Source: Robertkochia aurantiaca
Lineage (GTDB): Bacteria > Bacteroidota > Bacteroidia > Flavobacteriales > Flavobacteriaceae
DNA length: 64,000 nt
Direction of reading: 5' to 3'
NCBI RefSeq assembly: GCF_020166495.1
Contig: NZ_JAINZS010000006.1
Coordinates: 1 to 64,000, forward strand
Shown here: positions 1 to 8,862 of the stretch, piece after piece
Layout of the letters: every line of letters starts with the position of its first letter
Position numbering within the stretch: position 1 is the stretch's first letter
Position numbers and translations under genes: made by a program
The notes under the pieces: model-generated
Databases searched by the model: none
The model's input: the letters and a program-made list of their open reading frames with translations, nothing else
Told to the model about the DNA's origin: nothing

Positions 1-143
1 GAACCACTAAGAAATGGTCAAGACCAGTAAGTTGGACAAAGGTCATTAGTATATTATCAATGACTCACAAGGAAAGATTAGGCCTACCCTAAAAATAAAG
101 AATGACACACTTAACTGAACACAACCTGGAAATACGGCACCTC

Positions 144-164
144 TAATCCCTTATCCCTTATCCC
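144..164. repeat. Short heptamer repeat (TAATCCC/TTATCCC)
   Basis: One TAATCCC unit is followed by two TTATCCC units in a 247-base leading stretch in which I see no gene. The heptamer is of the same type (TTANCCC) as the longer arrays on either side of 53.2-53.6 kb. Confidence 0.6.
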
Positions 165-200
165 TGCTTCGACATCCTCATTGACAAAGTCCGTATTCTT

Positions 201-246
201 GCATAACTGCATAACTGCATAACTGCATAACTGCATAACTGCATAA
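201..246. repeat. Tandem octamer array GCATAACT
   Basis: Five perfect copies of the octamer GCATAACT plus a partial sixth end directly at the stop codon of the AhpD-like gene. Degenerate copies of the same octamer (CATAACTG, TATAACTG) recur at 51881-51912. The function is unknown; it lies outside any reading frame I would call. Confidence 0.9.
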
Positions 247-247
247 A

Positions 248-838
248 CTACTCATGCTTCCCGATTTCCCAGCCACCTTTTTCCAGGTATTTTTCTCCGC
301 TTTCGATAGCACCCTGTTCAAGAGTTGTGCCCATGGAATCGTTCCATCGGTTCAGGTATCCGAAAAGCGATATCACCCCCAGCATTTCAACGATCTCTCC
401 TTCATCCCAATATTGGTGAAGTCGTTCCTTTATAGTTTCATCGACGGCATTGGGTACCTGCGAGGCTGCCAGTGAAAAATCAAGAGCAGCTCTTTCAGCT
501 TCGCTAAAGGCTTCGTGAGTTTGGTATTCCCAGATATGATCCAGTTTTTCCTGTTCGGCGCCGTATCGTTCGGCGGCCCTGATGGCATGTGCCTGGCAGT
601 AGCGGCAGCCCGTGGCATTGCTGCTCACCCATGCGATCATGCGTTTTAAGGCAGAGGTCACCCGCCCGTGATTGGCCATAACCGCCTTGTTCAGCTGAAT
701 GAACGACCTTGCGATCTCCGGCCTTATTTGCATGGTCAGAACAGAATTCGGGCAAAATCCCAGGGTCTCACTGAAGAATTCAGCGAGTTCTTTCGTTTTT
801 GCATCGTGCTCGGGGGAAAGGGGGTTTATTAAAGGCAT
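248..838 (-). CDS. AhpD-like carboxymuconolactone decarboxylase family protein
   Basis: Predicted 196-residue protein of the CMD/AhpD alkylhydroperoxidase-like fold. The diagnostic motif is at residues 78-84, where Cys78-x2-Cys81-x2-His84 (GCRYCQAH) matches the redox CxxCxxxH-type active site of peroxidase-related CMD proteins. The family reduces peroxides with the two cysteines; the substrate here cannot be told. I chose the ATG at 838 because the longer frame begins only with a TTG at 856 and adds six unconserved residues. The gene is divergent from the OsmC gene, another thiol-peroxidase family, so a peroxide-defence pairing is plausible but inferred. No promoter was recognised. Confidence 0.85.
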   Translation of the reverse strand: MPLINPLSPEHDAKTKELAEFFSETLGFCPNSVLTMQIRPEIARSFIQLNKAVMANHGRVTSALKRMIAWVSSNATGCRYCQAHAIRAAERYGAEQEKLDHIWEYQTHEAFSEAERAALDFSLAASQVPNAVDETIKERLHQYWDEGEIVEMLGVISLFGYLNRWNDSMGTTLEQGAIESGEKYLEKGGWEIGKHE

Positions 839-953
839 ATCATTTTTTTTATGCAAAATAGCATTTTTTTAATTCTGGCCAGACAGGAGCATTTAACGAC
901 AAAAGGTTCTTCATTTTATGCGTATTTTTATTTTCGCATCTTAAAACTGAAGA

Positions 954-1379
954 ATGATGACCAATAAAGTAGTGACCAGCTGGCAACAGAAGATGAGGTT
1001 TCATACCACCAATCCTGCAGGTGAATTTTTTATCGATGCAGGGCCCGAAGACGGTGGTGAAGGAAAGGGGCTGAGGCCTAAGGCGCTGATGCTTTCTTCC
1101 CTGGCGGGATGCTCCGGACTTGATATCGCCCACCTGATCGAAAAGATGAAACTGGAGGTAGACGATTTTCGCATTGATATAGAAGCAGAGCTTACCGATG
1201 AACACCCGAAATATTATCACAAGGTGAAGGTTGAATACCATTTTTATGGCGATAATCTTCATGAAAAGAAACTCAAAAGAGCGGTAGACCTTTCGGTAGA
1301 TACCTATTGCGGGGTGATGGAAATGTTTCGCAGGTTCGCTGAAGTCGAGATAGGGGTCTTTTACCACCCTGCAGCCTAA
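954..1379 (+). CDS. OsmC family protein
   Basis: A 141-residue protein with the OsmC/Ohr fold pattern. One cysteine sits in LAGCSGLD (Cys53) and the second in TYCGV (Cys119), the two positions used by OsmC-type thiol peroxidases that reduce organic hydroperoxides. The length is normal for the family. Two ATGs lie back to back at 954 and 957 and either could start it. A TATTTTCG box at 929-936 resembles the Bacteroidota -7 element with one mismatch. recJ follows after 11 bases in the same direction, so co-transcription is likely. Ohr and OsmC cannot be separated by eye. Confidence 0.87.
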   Translation: MMTNKVVTSWQQKMRFHTTNPAGEFFIDAGPEDGGEGKGLRPKALMLSSLAGCSGLDIAHLIEKMKLEVDDFRIDIEAELTDEHPKYYHKVKVEYHFYGDNLHEKKLKRAVDLSVDTYCGVMEMFRRFAEVEIGVFYHPAA

Positions 1380-1390
1380 ACCCACTTTTT

Positions 1391-3082
1391 ATGCGCTGGA
1401 CCCTGAAGCCAAAACCTGAGCCTGAGAAAGTGAAAGCCCTGAGCGAGGCTCTGAGCGTCGACGAACTTACGGCATCGCTCCTCGTTCAAAGGGATATAAC
1501 CACTTTTTCAGAGGCAAGGGCTTTTTTCAGACCTTCCCTTGATGCCATTCATGATCCGTTTTTAATGAGAGACATGGATAAGGCCGTCGACCGCATCGAA
1601 GAGGCGATATCGGCAGGAGAAAACATCCTGATCTATGGCGATTACGATGTAGACGGCACCACTGCCGTCTCATTGGTCTACAGCTACCTGCGGGGAAGAT
1701 ATGAACAGGTAGCCACCTATATTCCTGACCGTTACGAGGAGGGATATGGGGTTTCTTACCAGGGAATAGATTTCGCCTGTGATAATGACATCAGCCTGAT
1801 CATAGCACTCGACTGTGGTATCAAAGCCATCGATAAGGTGAAATATGCCAAGGAAAAAGGTGTTGATTTTATCATTTGTGATCACCATCGTCCGGGTAAG
1901 GAAATCCCTCAGGCTGTTGCCGTGCTCGATCCGAAAAGAGACGATTGTGACTATCCCTATGATGAGCTTTGTGGCTGCGGGGTTGGTTTCAAACTGATCC
2001 AGGCACTGCATTACAGGCAGGGAAAAGGCCTTGATGAACTATTGCCTTATCTCGACCTGGTAGCTACGGCTATTGCTGCCGACATCGTTCCCATAACGAG
2101 CGAGAACCGCGTGCTGACCTACTATGGGCTGCAGGTCATCAATGAGAACCCTCGACCCGGGTTAAAGGCACTTATGGGCGAAGTGAATAAAAAGATGACG
2201 GTCACCGACCTGGTCTTTATCATAGCCCCAAGGATCAATGCGGCAGGGCGAATGAAGCACGGGCAGCATGCCGTAAACCTGCTTACCGAGACCGATATAA
2301 ATATGGCTGTGGCCTTTGCCGGGGAGATCGAAAATTTTAATCAGGATCGCAGGGATCTTGATCAGCAGATCACCCTTGAGGCCCTTGATCAGATCAAAGG
2401 AAACCGGGAAGAAGAACGGTTCACAACCGTTGTCTATAACGAATTGTGGCATAAAGGGGTGATAGGTATTGTGGCCTCACGTCTTACCGAAACCTATTAC
2501 CGTCCGACCCTTGTATTTACCAAAAGCGGTAATAAGCTGGCTGCCTCGGCACGCTCGGTAAAAGGGTTTGATGTATATGACGCCCTTGAAGCATGCCAGG
2601 AGTGTATCGAACAGTTTGGCGGCCATAAGTACGCTGCCGGGCTGACCTTGCTGGAAGAGCAGTACCAGGCTTTTAAAGACCGTTTCGAGCAAGTGGTTTC
2701 CTCGACCATCGACAAGCGCCTTCTTACCCCGGAACTCACCATTGACTGTGAACTTCCCCTGGCGGCAATAACGCCGAAATTTTATCGTATCTTAAAACAG
2801 TTCGCTCCATTCGGGCCCGGGAATGCCATGCCGGTATTTATGGCTCATGATCTAACCGACAGCGGCTACGCAAAGCAGGTTGGAAAAGAAGGGGATCACC
2901 TGAAGGCACAGGTGTCGCAATATGGATCTGCGTCTTTTGGAGCGATCGGATTCGGTCTGGGTGATCGCCTGGAACAGGTGGCCGGTCGCAGACCGTTCTC
3001 AGCCGTGTTTACTATCGATGAAAACGAATGGAACGGTAGCGTTAACCTGCAGCTTAAATTAAAAGATGTCAGAACCAAATAA
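1391..3082 (+). CDS. recJ: Single-stranded-DNA-specific exonuclease RecJ
   Basis: A 563-residue DHH-family 5'-3' exonuclease that acts on single-stranded DNA in recombination and mismatch repair. Visible motifs: motif I IYGDYDVDGTT (Asp84, Asp86, Asp88), motif II DCGIK (Asp141) and motif III DHH at 164-166. The DHHA1-type GGHKYAAG segment lies near residue 415, and the C-terminal OB-like region ends in VNLQLKLKD. All metal-ligand aspartates look intact and the length is typical. It follows the OsmC gene by 11 bases; the next gene starts seven bases after its stop (ATG at 3090), so the three may form one transcript. Confidence 0.97.
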   Translation: MRWTLKPKPEPEKVKALSEALSVDELTASLLVQRDITTFSEARAFFRPSLDAIHDPFLMRDMDKAVDRIEEAISAGENILIYGDYDVDGTTAVSLVYSYLRGRYEQVATYIPDRYEEGYGVSYQGIDFACDNDISLIIALDCGIKAIDKVKYAKEKGVDFIICDHHRPGKEIPQAVAVLDPKRDDCDYPYDELCGCGVGFKLIQALHYRQGKGLDELLPYLDLVATAIAADIVPITSENRVLTYYGLQVINENPRPGLKALMGEVNKKMTVTDLVFIIAPRINAAGRMKHGQHAVNLLTETDINMAVAFAGEIENFNQDRRDLDQQITLEALDQIKGNREEERFTTVVYNELWHKGVIGIVASRLTETYYRPTLVFTKSGNKLAASARSVKGFDVYDALEACQECIEQFGGHKYAAGLTLLEEQYQAFKDRFEQVVSSTIDKRLLTPELTIDCELPLAAITPKFYRILKQFAPFGPGNAMPVFMAHDLTDSGYAKQVGKEGDHLKAQVSQYGSASFGAIGFGLGDRLEQVAGRRPFSAVFTIDENEWNGSVNLQLKLKDVRTK

Positions 3083-3089
3083 ACGTTTT

Positions 3090-5216
3090 ATGAAACCTTT
3101 TATTAAATTCTTCATGCTGACCCTTCTTGGGTTGAGCGCCTGCAATGAATCGGTACAGGAAGCAACGGTGAATTCACCATCGGGTAACAACCTGCTTCAT
3201 TTTTTTCTCGATACGGAAGGTACCCCCCATTATTTTGTGGAACATAACGGAACCCGGGTGATCGATACCTCCTCGCTGGGATTTGAATTTAAAGAATGGC
3301 CGGCCCTCAGGTCAGGCCTGACAATCACAAATGTTCAGGCAACAGGTACAGATGAAACCTGGGAAATGCCATGGGGAGAACAGCAGGAAGTGCGCAATCA
3401 CTACAATGAGATGCGTGTCAGCCTGAAAGAAGAAAATGATGAGGAGCGCAGCCTTCATCTGGTTTTCAGAATGTACGACGACGGCTTGGGATTCAGGTAT
3501 GAAATTCCGGAGCATGAGGGAAAAGAGGAAGTGATCATTACCGACGAATATACCGAATTCATGCTTACCGGCGATCACACTGCTTGGTGGATACCCGGAG
3601 ACTGGGATATCTATGAGCACCTCTACAACACCAGCAGGGTGAGTGAGATCGACGCCATCAGCAAAAGAGATCACCCGAACCTGGCCTCCACCTATATTCC
3701 TGAGAATGCGGTAAACACCCCAATAACTTTAAGAGCGGAGGGAAAACAGCGATATTATCTGAGTCTTCATGAAGCTGCATTGATCGATTATGCCGGGATG
3801 ACGTTGAAGGTTAATGAAAACCGCCCCGGTTTTGTAAGCGAACTGGTGGGCAGCGATATTAGCGGATATAAGGTTAAAAGAAGCCTGCCGTTCCACACCC
3901 CGTGGCGCACCATTCAGATAGCCGATGAGGCTCCTGAACTGATAGAATCCAAGCTGATCGTCAATCTTAATGAACCGAATAAGATAGGCGATGTTTCCTG
4001 GTTCACCCCTATGAAATATACCGGTATTTGGTGGGAGATGCACATGGGAAAATCAACCTGGGATTTTGCCAATACTCAGAAAGGAGGGGAAACCCTTTCG
4101 ATGGAAGATGCCAAAGGCACACACGGAGCAACCACTGAAAATGCCAAGGCCTTTATCGATTTTTCAGCAGCCAATAATATTGGAGGCGTTTTGATCGAAG
4201 GGTGGAATACCGGCTGGGAACACTGGATCGGCTTTGAAGACCGTGAGGGAGTTTTTGACTTCGTTACCCCCTATCCCGACTACGACCTGCAGGAAGTGGT
4301 ATCTTATGCCGACGAAAAAGGCGTGGAGATCATTATGCATCACGAAACCTCTGCTGCGCCAAGAACCTATGAAAAACAAATGGATACCGCCTACGCTCTT
4401 ATGCAAAAACTGGGTATTCATTCGGTCAAATCAGGCTATGTCGGAAAGATCATTCCCAAAGGTGAGTATCACCACGGACAGTGGATGGTTAATCATTATA
4501 ACAACGCGGTAATTAAGGCGGCCGAATACCAGGTGGCCGTAAATGCTCATGAACCCATTAAGGCTACCGGATTGCGAAGAACCTATCCGAATATGATCGC
4601 CAGGGAAGGGTTACGGGGGCAGGAGTTCAATGCCTGGGCCTCTGACGGAGGGAACCCGCCTGAACATTTACCGATCGTTGCTTTCACCAGGATGCTGGGA
4701 GGCCCCATAGACTTTACCCCGGGAATATTTGATATCAAAATGGAAAAGTGGAAACCGGAAAACCAGGTCAACACCACTCTGGCTCATCAACTGGCCCTCT
4801 ATGTGGTGATCTATAGTCCCATTCAAATGGCAGCCGATCTGATTGAGAATTATGAGGGGCATCCTGCCTTTCAGTTTATTCGTGATGTCGGGGTGAACTG
4901 GAGCCAGACCGATGTGATCAATGGTGAACCGGGAGATTATGTGACCATCGCGCGAAAGGAACGAAACACAGGGAATTGGTTTTTGGGAGCTATCACCGAT
5001 GAGGAAGCCCGAAATATGGAATTGTCTCTCGATTTTCTGGATCCGGGTAAGACCTATACAGCTACTGTCTATGCAGACGGTGAGGATGCGCATTGGAATG
5101 AGAATCCCACCTCATACAGTATCAGCAACCGGGAGGTGACGCGACAGGATACCATGACCATCAGCATGGCGCCCGGGGGAGGGGTTGCGGTAAGCTTTAT
5201 TGAGAAAACAGAATAA
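3090..5216 (+). CDS. GH97 family alpha-glucosidase-like lipoprotein (SusB type)
   Basis: About 708 residues with a lipoprotein signal ending in LGLSAC (Cys18 from the ATG at 3090). That start is preferred because the frame's earlier ATG at 3066 overlaps recJ and would bury the signal. The GH97 order is clear: N-terminal beta domain, catalytic barrel with EGWNTGWEHW, HHET, KSGYVG, NAHEP, RTYPN and RGQE, then a C-terminal beta domain. The glutamates in HHET, AHEP and RGQE fall at residues 419, 488 and 512, a constant 20 less than the SusB catalytic and calcium-site residues 439, 508 and 532. Gly replaces the nucleophile Asp of retaining members. It is therefore predicted to be an inverting alpha-glycosidase at the outer membrane or periplasm. 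No SusC/SusD genes are nearby. Confidence 0.93.
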   Translation: MKPFIKFFMLTLLGLSACNESVQEATVNSPSGNNLLHFFLDTEGTPHYFVEHNGTRVIDTSSLGFEFKEWPALRSGLTITNVQATGTDETWEMPWGEQQEVRNHYNEMRVSLKEENDEERSLHLVFRMYDDGLGFRYEIPEHEGKEEVIITDEYTEFMLTGDHTAWWIPGDWDIYEHLYNTSRVSEIDAISKRDHPNLASTYIPENAVNTPITLRAEGKQRYYLSLHEAALIDYAGMTLKVNENRPGFVSELVGSDISGYKVKRSLPFHTPWRTIQIADEAPELIESKLIVNLNEPNKIGDVSWFTPMKYTGIWWEMHMGKSTWDFANTQKGGETLSMEDAKGTHGATTENAKAFIDFSAANNIGGVLIEGWNTGWEHWIGFEDREGVFDFVTPYPDYDLQEVVSYADEKGVEIIMHHETSAAPRTYEKQMDTAYALMQKLGIHSVKSGYVGKIIPKGEYHHGQWMVNHYNNAVIKAAEYQVAVNAHEPIKATGLRRTYPNMIAREGLRGQEFNAWASDGGNPPEHLPIVAFTRMLGGPIDFTPGIFDIKMEKWKPENQVNTTLAHQLALYVVIYSPIQMAADLIENYEGHPAFQFIRDVGVNWSQTDVINGEPGDYVTIARKERNTGNWFLGAITDEEARNMELSLDFLDPGKTYTATVYADGEDAHWNENPTSYSISNREVTRQDTMTISMAPGGGVAVSFIEKTE

Positions 5217-5227
5217 GAGGGGGTTGC

Positions 5228-6004
5228 TTATAGCATGGAGGCGATATGCCGGGAAATAAGTTTGCGGTGTGTCCACGGAAGAAAATGGTTTCCCCAGGTC
5301 ACCGGAATGGCTTCCACCAGGTCTGCCGGGAAGGCTTCTTTGACGTATCTCAGATTTCCGAAAGGAACGATCAGGTCGCCTCTTCCATGAATGACCTTTG
5401 CGGGGATACTGAGATTATTCCATCGGGATGCGGCTTTCTGCAGCTCTTTTTTGTGGTGTTTTTTTTCAAAGGCGGCTACCTGGAAGGGCAGCGGCACCAG
5501 GTTTCGGGTTAACGACCACTCTGTGAGCTTGCCCAAGAGAAAGTAGCGTTCTTTGTGAGGAGCGATCGCCGGGGCGATCATAACGATACCCTTTACCGCA
5601 TTGTTCAGCAAAGCGGTGTAAGCGGCTATAGGCCCTCCGTAAGAATGCCCTGCCAGGATCACCGACTTCAGTTGTAATATATCGATCAGCTGATGCAGTA
5701 TACGGGCCTGTTGCGAAATGTTTTCAACAGGATTCCCCAAACCTGAATAGCCATATCCGGGCCGGTCGTAGGTGATTAATCTGCCTTTACTGATAAGTTC
5801 TTTTTTTCTTAAATAACCGTAGAAATCAGAAGATGATCCGGGAGCACCATGAATGAATATTACGGCACGGTCGTCATTCTCACCCATGGAGATCACCCGT
5901 ACGGGTGGTCTTTGATGATCGACGGTTATATAGTCGATCTGTGGTTCGAGGGAGTATTTCCTGAATTTACGTCTCGTTTGGGTGTCATCGATACGAAATT
6001 TCAT
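5228..6004 (-). CDS. Alpha/beta-fold hydrolase
   Basis: A 258-residue alpha/beta hydrolase. It has the oxyanion motif HGAPG near residue 52, the nucleophile elbow GHSYGG (Ser121), an acid in GRGD (Asp210) and a histidine in WGNHFLPW (His240), so the triad is complete. There is no signal peptide, suggesting a cytosolic enzyme. The substrate is not predictable. It converges on the GH97 gene with 11 bases between stops and no obvious terminator. The lpxH-like gene lies upstream on the same strand. Confidence 0.88.
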   Translation of the reverse strand: MKFRIDDTQTRRKFRKYSLEPQIDYITVDHQRPPVRVISMGENDDRAVIFIHGAPGSSSDFYGYLRKKELISKGRLITYDRPGYGYSGLGNPVENISQQARILHQLIDILQLKSVILAGHSYGGPIAAYTALLNNAVKGIVMIAPAIAPHKERYFLLGKLTEWSLTRNLVPLPFQVAAFEKKHHKKELQKAASRWNNLSIPAKVIHGRGDLIVPFGNLRYVKEAFPADLVEAIPVTWGNHFLPWTHRKLISRHIASML

Positions 6005-6051
6005 GTCTGCGCCATTTCTGTTTAAGATACGGCAATTCGCAGAATTAACCT

Positions 6052-6819
6052 TTAATTTTCAGGCTCTTCAAACCGCTTTAATTCGAAGGTATCACCGTCA
6101 AATACGCCATAGGTGAAATAGGTGATCCAGTCGCCGAGATTGTAATAAGTAGCATCATCTCCCAGGTCTATTTCCAGCGGCAGATGGCGATGGCCAAAAA
6201 CAAAATAATCGCGGTGTTTTTCCTCCAGTTTTCTTTTGGCATATTGCACCAGCCACTCGTTCTCTTCTCCCAGGAATTTGATGTCTTCATCACCGGAGAT
6301 GATCTTATTCTTGACCGAGAGATATTGGGCCAGCTTCACACCGAGATCGGGGTGCAGCCATCTGAAGAACCATTTGGCAACGGGATTGGTAAATACTTTT
6401 TTCATGCGCTTATATCCCTTGTCACCGGGTCCGAGTCCGTCGCCATGCCCGATAAAAAACAGGCTGTCGTTGAATGTGAATTCACGGGGCTGGTGATATA
6501 CGGGTATACCCAGTTCTTCTTCAAAATAACCATTCATCCACAGATCATGATTCCCGACAAAGTAATATACCGGGATTCCGGAGTCGGTGATCTCAGCCAG
6601 TTTACCCAGAGTGCGGGTGAACCCCTTAGGGATCACAGTTCGGTATTCGAACCAGAAATCGAAAAGGTCGCCCAAAAGAAAAATAGCAGCTGCATCCTGT
6701 TTGACTTCGTCAAGCCAGCGTACGAAACGGGCTTCACGCGGGGCGCTGTCTGCAGGGGTAGGAGCTCCCAGGTGATTGTCTGAGGCAAAATATACCTTTT
6801 TGTCAGGAGGCAATTGCAT
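6052..6819 (-). CDS. lpxH: UDP-2,3-diacylglucosamine diphosphatase family (LpxH-like)
   Basis: A 255-residue calcineurin-like phosphoesterase with the LpxH signature set: SDNHLG (Asp14, His16), GDLFDFW (Asp51), GNHDLW (Asn90, His91), GHGDG (His125) and FGHRH (His210, His212). LpxH removes UMP from UDP-2,3-diacylglucosamine in lipid A synthesis at the inner membrane. Length and the GDLFDFWFEY segment fit Bacteroidota members. The family also contains look-alike phosphoesterases, so the exact reaction is likely but not proven. The QueD-like gene lies 40 bases upstream on the same strand. Confidence 0.85.
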   Translation of the reverse strand: MQLPPDKKVYFASDNHLGAPTPADSAPREARFVRWLDEVKQDAAAIFLLGDLFDFWFEYRTVIPKGFTRTLGKLAEITDSGIPVYYFVGNHDLWMNGYFEEELGIPVYHQPREFTFNDSLFFIGHGDGLGPGDKGYKRMKKVFTNPVAKWFFRWLHPDLGVKLAQYLSVKNKIISGDEDIKFLGEENEWLVQYAKRKLEEKHRDYFVFGHRHLPLEIDLGDDATYYNLGDWITYFTYGVFDGDTFELKRFEEPEN

Positions 6820-6858
6820 AGTGGCGGTTTAGGCTGTAAAGATAGAAATTAATGCTTG

Positions 6859-7311
6859 TTAGCTGTTGTCGGAGGCGTACCACTCTGCGAATGATGACTC
6901 TGTCTCCTGTAGTTTTAAAGAATGCAGGCTGATGTTATCAGGCAATCTGTTTTTGATCTTTTCGGCAAAATCGAGTATCATCTCTTCACTGGTCGGCTGG
7001 TAGTCAACCAGGATGATGTTGTGACCGCGGCTTTCAAGTTCTCTTGCCAGTTCGACATGGGGAGTATTCTTGTTGAAGACGGTGGCATGGTCGAACACAT
7101 CGACGATCTCTTCTTTAACGATCTTTTTCAGATCTCCGAAATCGATAACCATGCCCAGTTTTACATGACTGGTATCTGAAATAGGGGTGCCGATCACCGT
7201 GACTGACAGCTTATAGCTGTGTCCGTGTACATTACGACACTTTCCGTCGTAACCGTAAAGGGCGTGACCTGTCTCGAAATTGAACTGTTTGGTAATGCGA
7301 ATCCTGGACAT
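6859..7311 (-). CDS. queD: 6-carboxytetrahydropterin synthase / PTPS family protein (QueD-like)
   Basis: A 150-residue PTPS-fold enzyme from the ATG at 7311; the longer frame to 7359 adds residues with no family match. Zinc ligands His16, His29 and His31 (GHA, HGH), catalytic Cys25 in KCRNVHGH, the DHATVFN histidine/aspartate segment near 80 and the C-terminal LQETESSFAEWY glutamate are all present. QueD turns dihydroneopterin triphosphate into 6-carboxytetrahydropterin for queuosine synthesis; the related PTPS makes pyruvoyl-tetrahydropterin. The short length and missing PTPS-specific residues favour QueD. It is transcribed away from the 2OG oxygenase gene. Confidence 0.87.
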   Translation of the reverse strand: MSRIRITKQFNFETGHALYGYDGKCRNVHGHSYKLSVTVIGTPISDTSHVKLGMVIDFGDLKKIVKEEIVDVFDHATVFNKNTPHVELARELESRGHNIILVDYQPTSEEMILDFAEKIKNRLPDNISLHSLKLQETESSFAEWYASDNS

Positions 7312-7419
7312 GAAATGATGATTTGGATGCAAAGATACGCGAAAATGGCAGCATCGCATTTTTTTGATAATCGAATTGAAACTTGACGTACATTAGCGCA
7401 CTTTTTACTTGAACCAAAG

Positions 7420-8067
7420 TTGACTACAGTTGTAAGAGAACAAACATTCTTCGGGGAAGAACTGTTGTTCGAGCAGATCATCACAGACTTGTTGCAAAAA
7501 CATTACTGTGTTACAGATCAGTTTTTTGACTACCCTACTGTATTGCGTTTACGCAGGTACCTGGAAGAGAAATACGAGGCCGAGGAATTCAGAAAATCGG
7601 CTGTGGGTAACCAGTTTAATGAGCAGGTTGTACGCAGTATACGGGGTGATTTTATTCACTGGATCGATGAGAACGAAGATGATGAAGGCATACGTGGTTT
7701 TTTTGATCGCGTCGATGCGATGACCGCTTACCTGAACAGGCATTGCTTCCTGGGCCTGAGAGACCGTGAATTCCATTTTGCAGTATACCCTGAAGGTACA
7801 TTCTATAAGCGTCATCTGGATACATTTCAGAATGACGACCGGCGCAGGCTTTCGATGGTGTGTTACCTGAACGACAGGGAATGGCAGGAGGCAGACGGAG
7901 GGGCCCTCGCTATTTATACCGACTCACCCGAGGGAGAGCAGGAAACAGTGATCTACCCGGCTCCCGGCCGCGTAGTGATCTTTGAAAGCCAGGTACTGGA
8001 GCATGAAGTGCGTAGCGTGGGAGCTGAAAAGAGATTGAGTATTACCGGTTGGTTAAAGACCCTTTAG
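7420..8067 (+). CDS. 2OG-Fe(II) oxygenase (prolyl 4-hydroxylase-like)
   Basis: A 215-residue double-stranded-beta-helix dioxygenase. The iron triad is visible as HLD (His132, Asp134) and LEHEV (His195), followed by the 2-oxoglutarate-binding Arg205 in EKRLSITGW. The SMVCYLN and GRVVIFES strands match SM-20/P4H-type enzymes. It uses iron, oxygen and 2-oxoglutarate to hydroxylate an unknown substrate, possibly a protein. The only usable start in frame is TTG at 7420, because a stop lies at 7384-7386 and no ATG precedes the conserved region. Its stop overlaps the stop of the convergent enoyl-CoA hydratase gene by four bases. Confidence 0.87.
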   Translation: MTTVVREQTFFGEELLFEQIITDLLQKHYCVTDQFFDYPTVLRLRRYLEEKYEAEEFRKSAVGNQFNEQVVRSIRGDFIHWIDENEDDEGIRGFFDRVDAMTAYLNRHCFLGLRDREFHFAVYPEGTFYKRHLDTFQNDDRRRLSMVCYLNDREWQEADGGALAIYTDSPEGEQETVIYPAPGRVVIFESQVLEHEVRSVGAEKRLSITGWLKTL

Positions 8068-8834
8068 GCTTTCCGAAACTTTTCCAGCGCCTTTTTGGTG
8101 AAATCTGATAACACGAGTTCACCCGAAATGGCAGCACGCTCATTTAAGAGTTCATCCCAGTGGTCGGTCCCTTCCCAAAGGGCCTGTTTCATTGCCAGGA
8201 GAGCTTGAGGATTATAGGAAGCAAGCTGAGTCGAGAGGTGGGTTACCTCCCGGTCCAGCTCTTTCAGGCTGTCAAAAACCTTGGCATAGAGCCCTTTTTC
8301 TTTTGCCCACCAGGCGGTTTTCCATTCGGTTGGATTCAGCGACAGTTCGGCGAGAGCTCCCACTCCTGTCTTTCGTTCGATTGCAGGAGCGATCACGAAG
8401 GGACCGATACCTATTGAGATCTCAGATAATTTAATTGAGGCTGCTTCGGTAGCCATCACATAATCACAGGCAGCTATGAGTCCAACACCTCCCCCTACTG
8501 TTTTACCCTGAATCCGGCCAATAATGGGTTTTTTGCAGCGGCGCATGGCATTGATCACCCCGGCAAAACCGCTGAAAAACGCTTTTCCTTCTTCCAGGTT
8601 GTTGATGGCCAGTAACTCATCGAATGATGCCCCGGCACAAAAAGCCTTTTCGCCTTCACTTTTGAGTACGATGACGTTGGCATTTTCGTCTGCCGATAAC
8701 TTATCAAAAGCGGCCGACAGGCGTTCGAGCAGTACGGTGGGAAATGCATTACTGGAGGGGTGCCCGAACTCGATATGGGCAACTCCGTTTTCTATGTGAG
8801 TATACAGGCTTCCTTGGCTACGGTCGGTGGTCAT
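8064..8834 (-). CDS. Enoyl-CoA hydratase/isomerase family protein
   Basis: A 256-residue crotonase-fold protein. The oxyanion-hole segments are AFCAGASFDEL (near 65-74) and GGGVGL (114-119). The acid in SEISIGIGP (Glu138) matches the second catalytic glutamate of crotonase, but the position of the first one is Gly118 in GGGVGLIAACDY. That pattern occurs in methylglutaconyl-CoA hydratase-like members used in leucine breakdown, so this is the best guess over a generic beta-oxidation hydratase. No other leucine or fatty-acid gene is adjacent. It starts 28 bases downstream of the MATE gene's stop on the same strand. Confidence 0.83.
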   Translation of the reverse strand: MTTDRSQGSLYTHIENGVAHIEFGHPSSNAFPTVLLERLSAAFDKLSADENANVIVLKSEGEKAFCAGASFDELLAINNLEEGKAFFSGFAGVINAMRRCKKPIIGRIQGKTVGGGVGLIAACDYVMATEAASIKLSEISIGIGPFVIAPAIERKTGVGALAELSLNPTEWKTAWWAKEKGLYAKVFDSLKELDREVTHLSTQLASYNPQALLAMKQALWEGTDHWDELLNERAAISGELVLSDFTKKALEKFRKA

Positions 8835-8862
8835 TTTTGATTTTTACATCAAAAATAAGGAA

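Noticed and set aside
254-475. Open frame of 73 codons opposite the AhpD-like gene
   Set aside because: It is a shadow of a well-supported gene with a CxxC motif, with no family resemblance of its own.
849-1385. Long minus-strand frame of 178 codons over the OsmC gene
   Set aside because: The OsmC protein on the plus strand has conserved cysteines; this frame has none of a known family.
3066-3089. Earlier ATG for the GH97 gene, overlapping recJ
   Set aside because: It would place eight residues ahead of a good lipoprotein signal peptide; the ATG at 3090 fits better.
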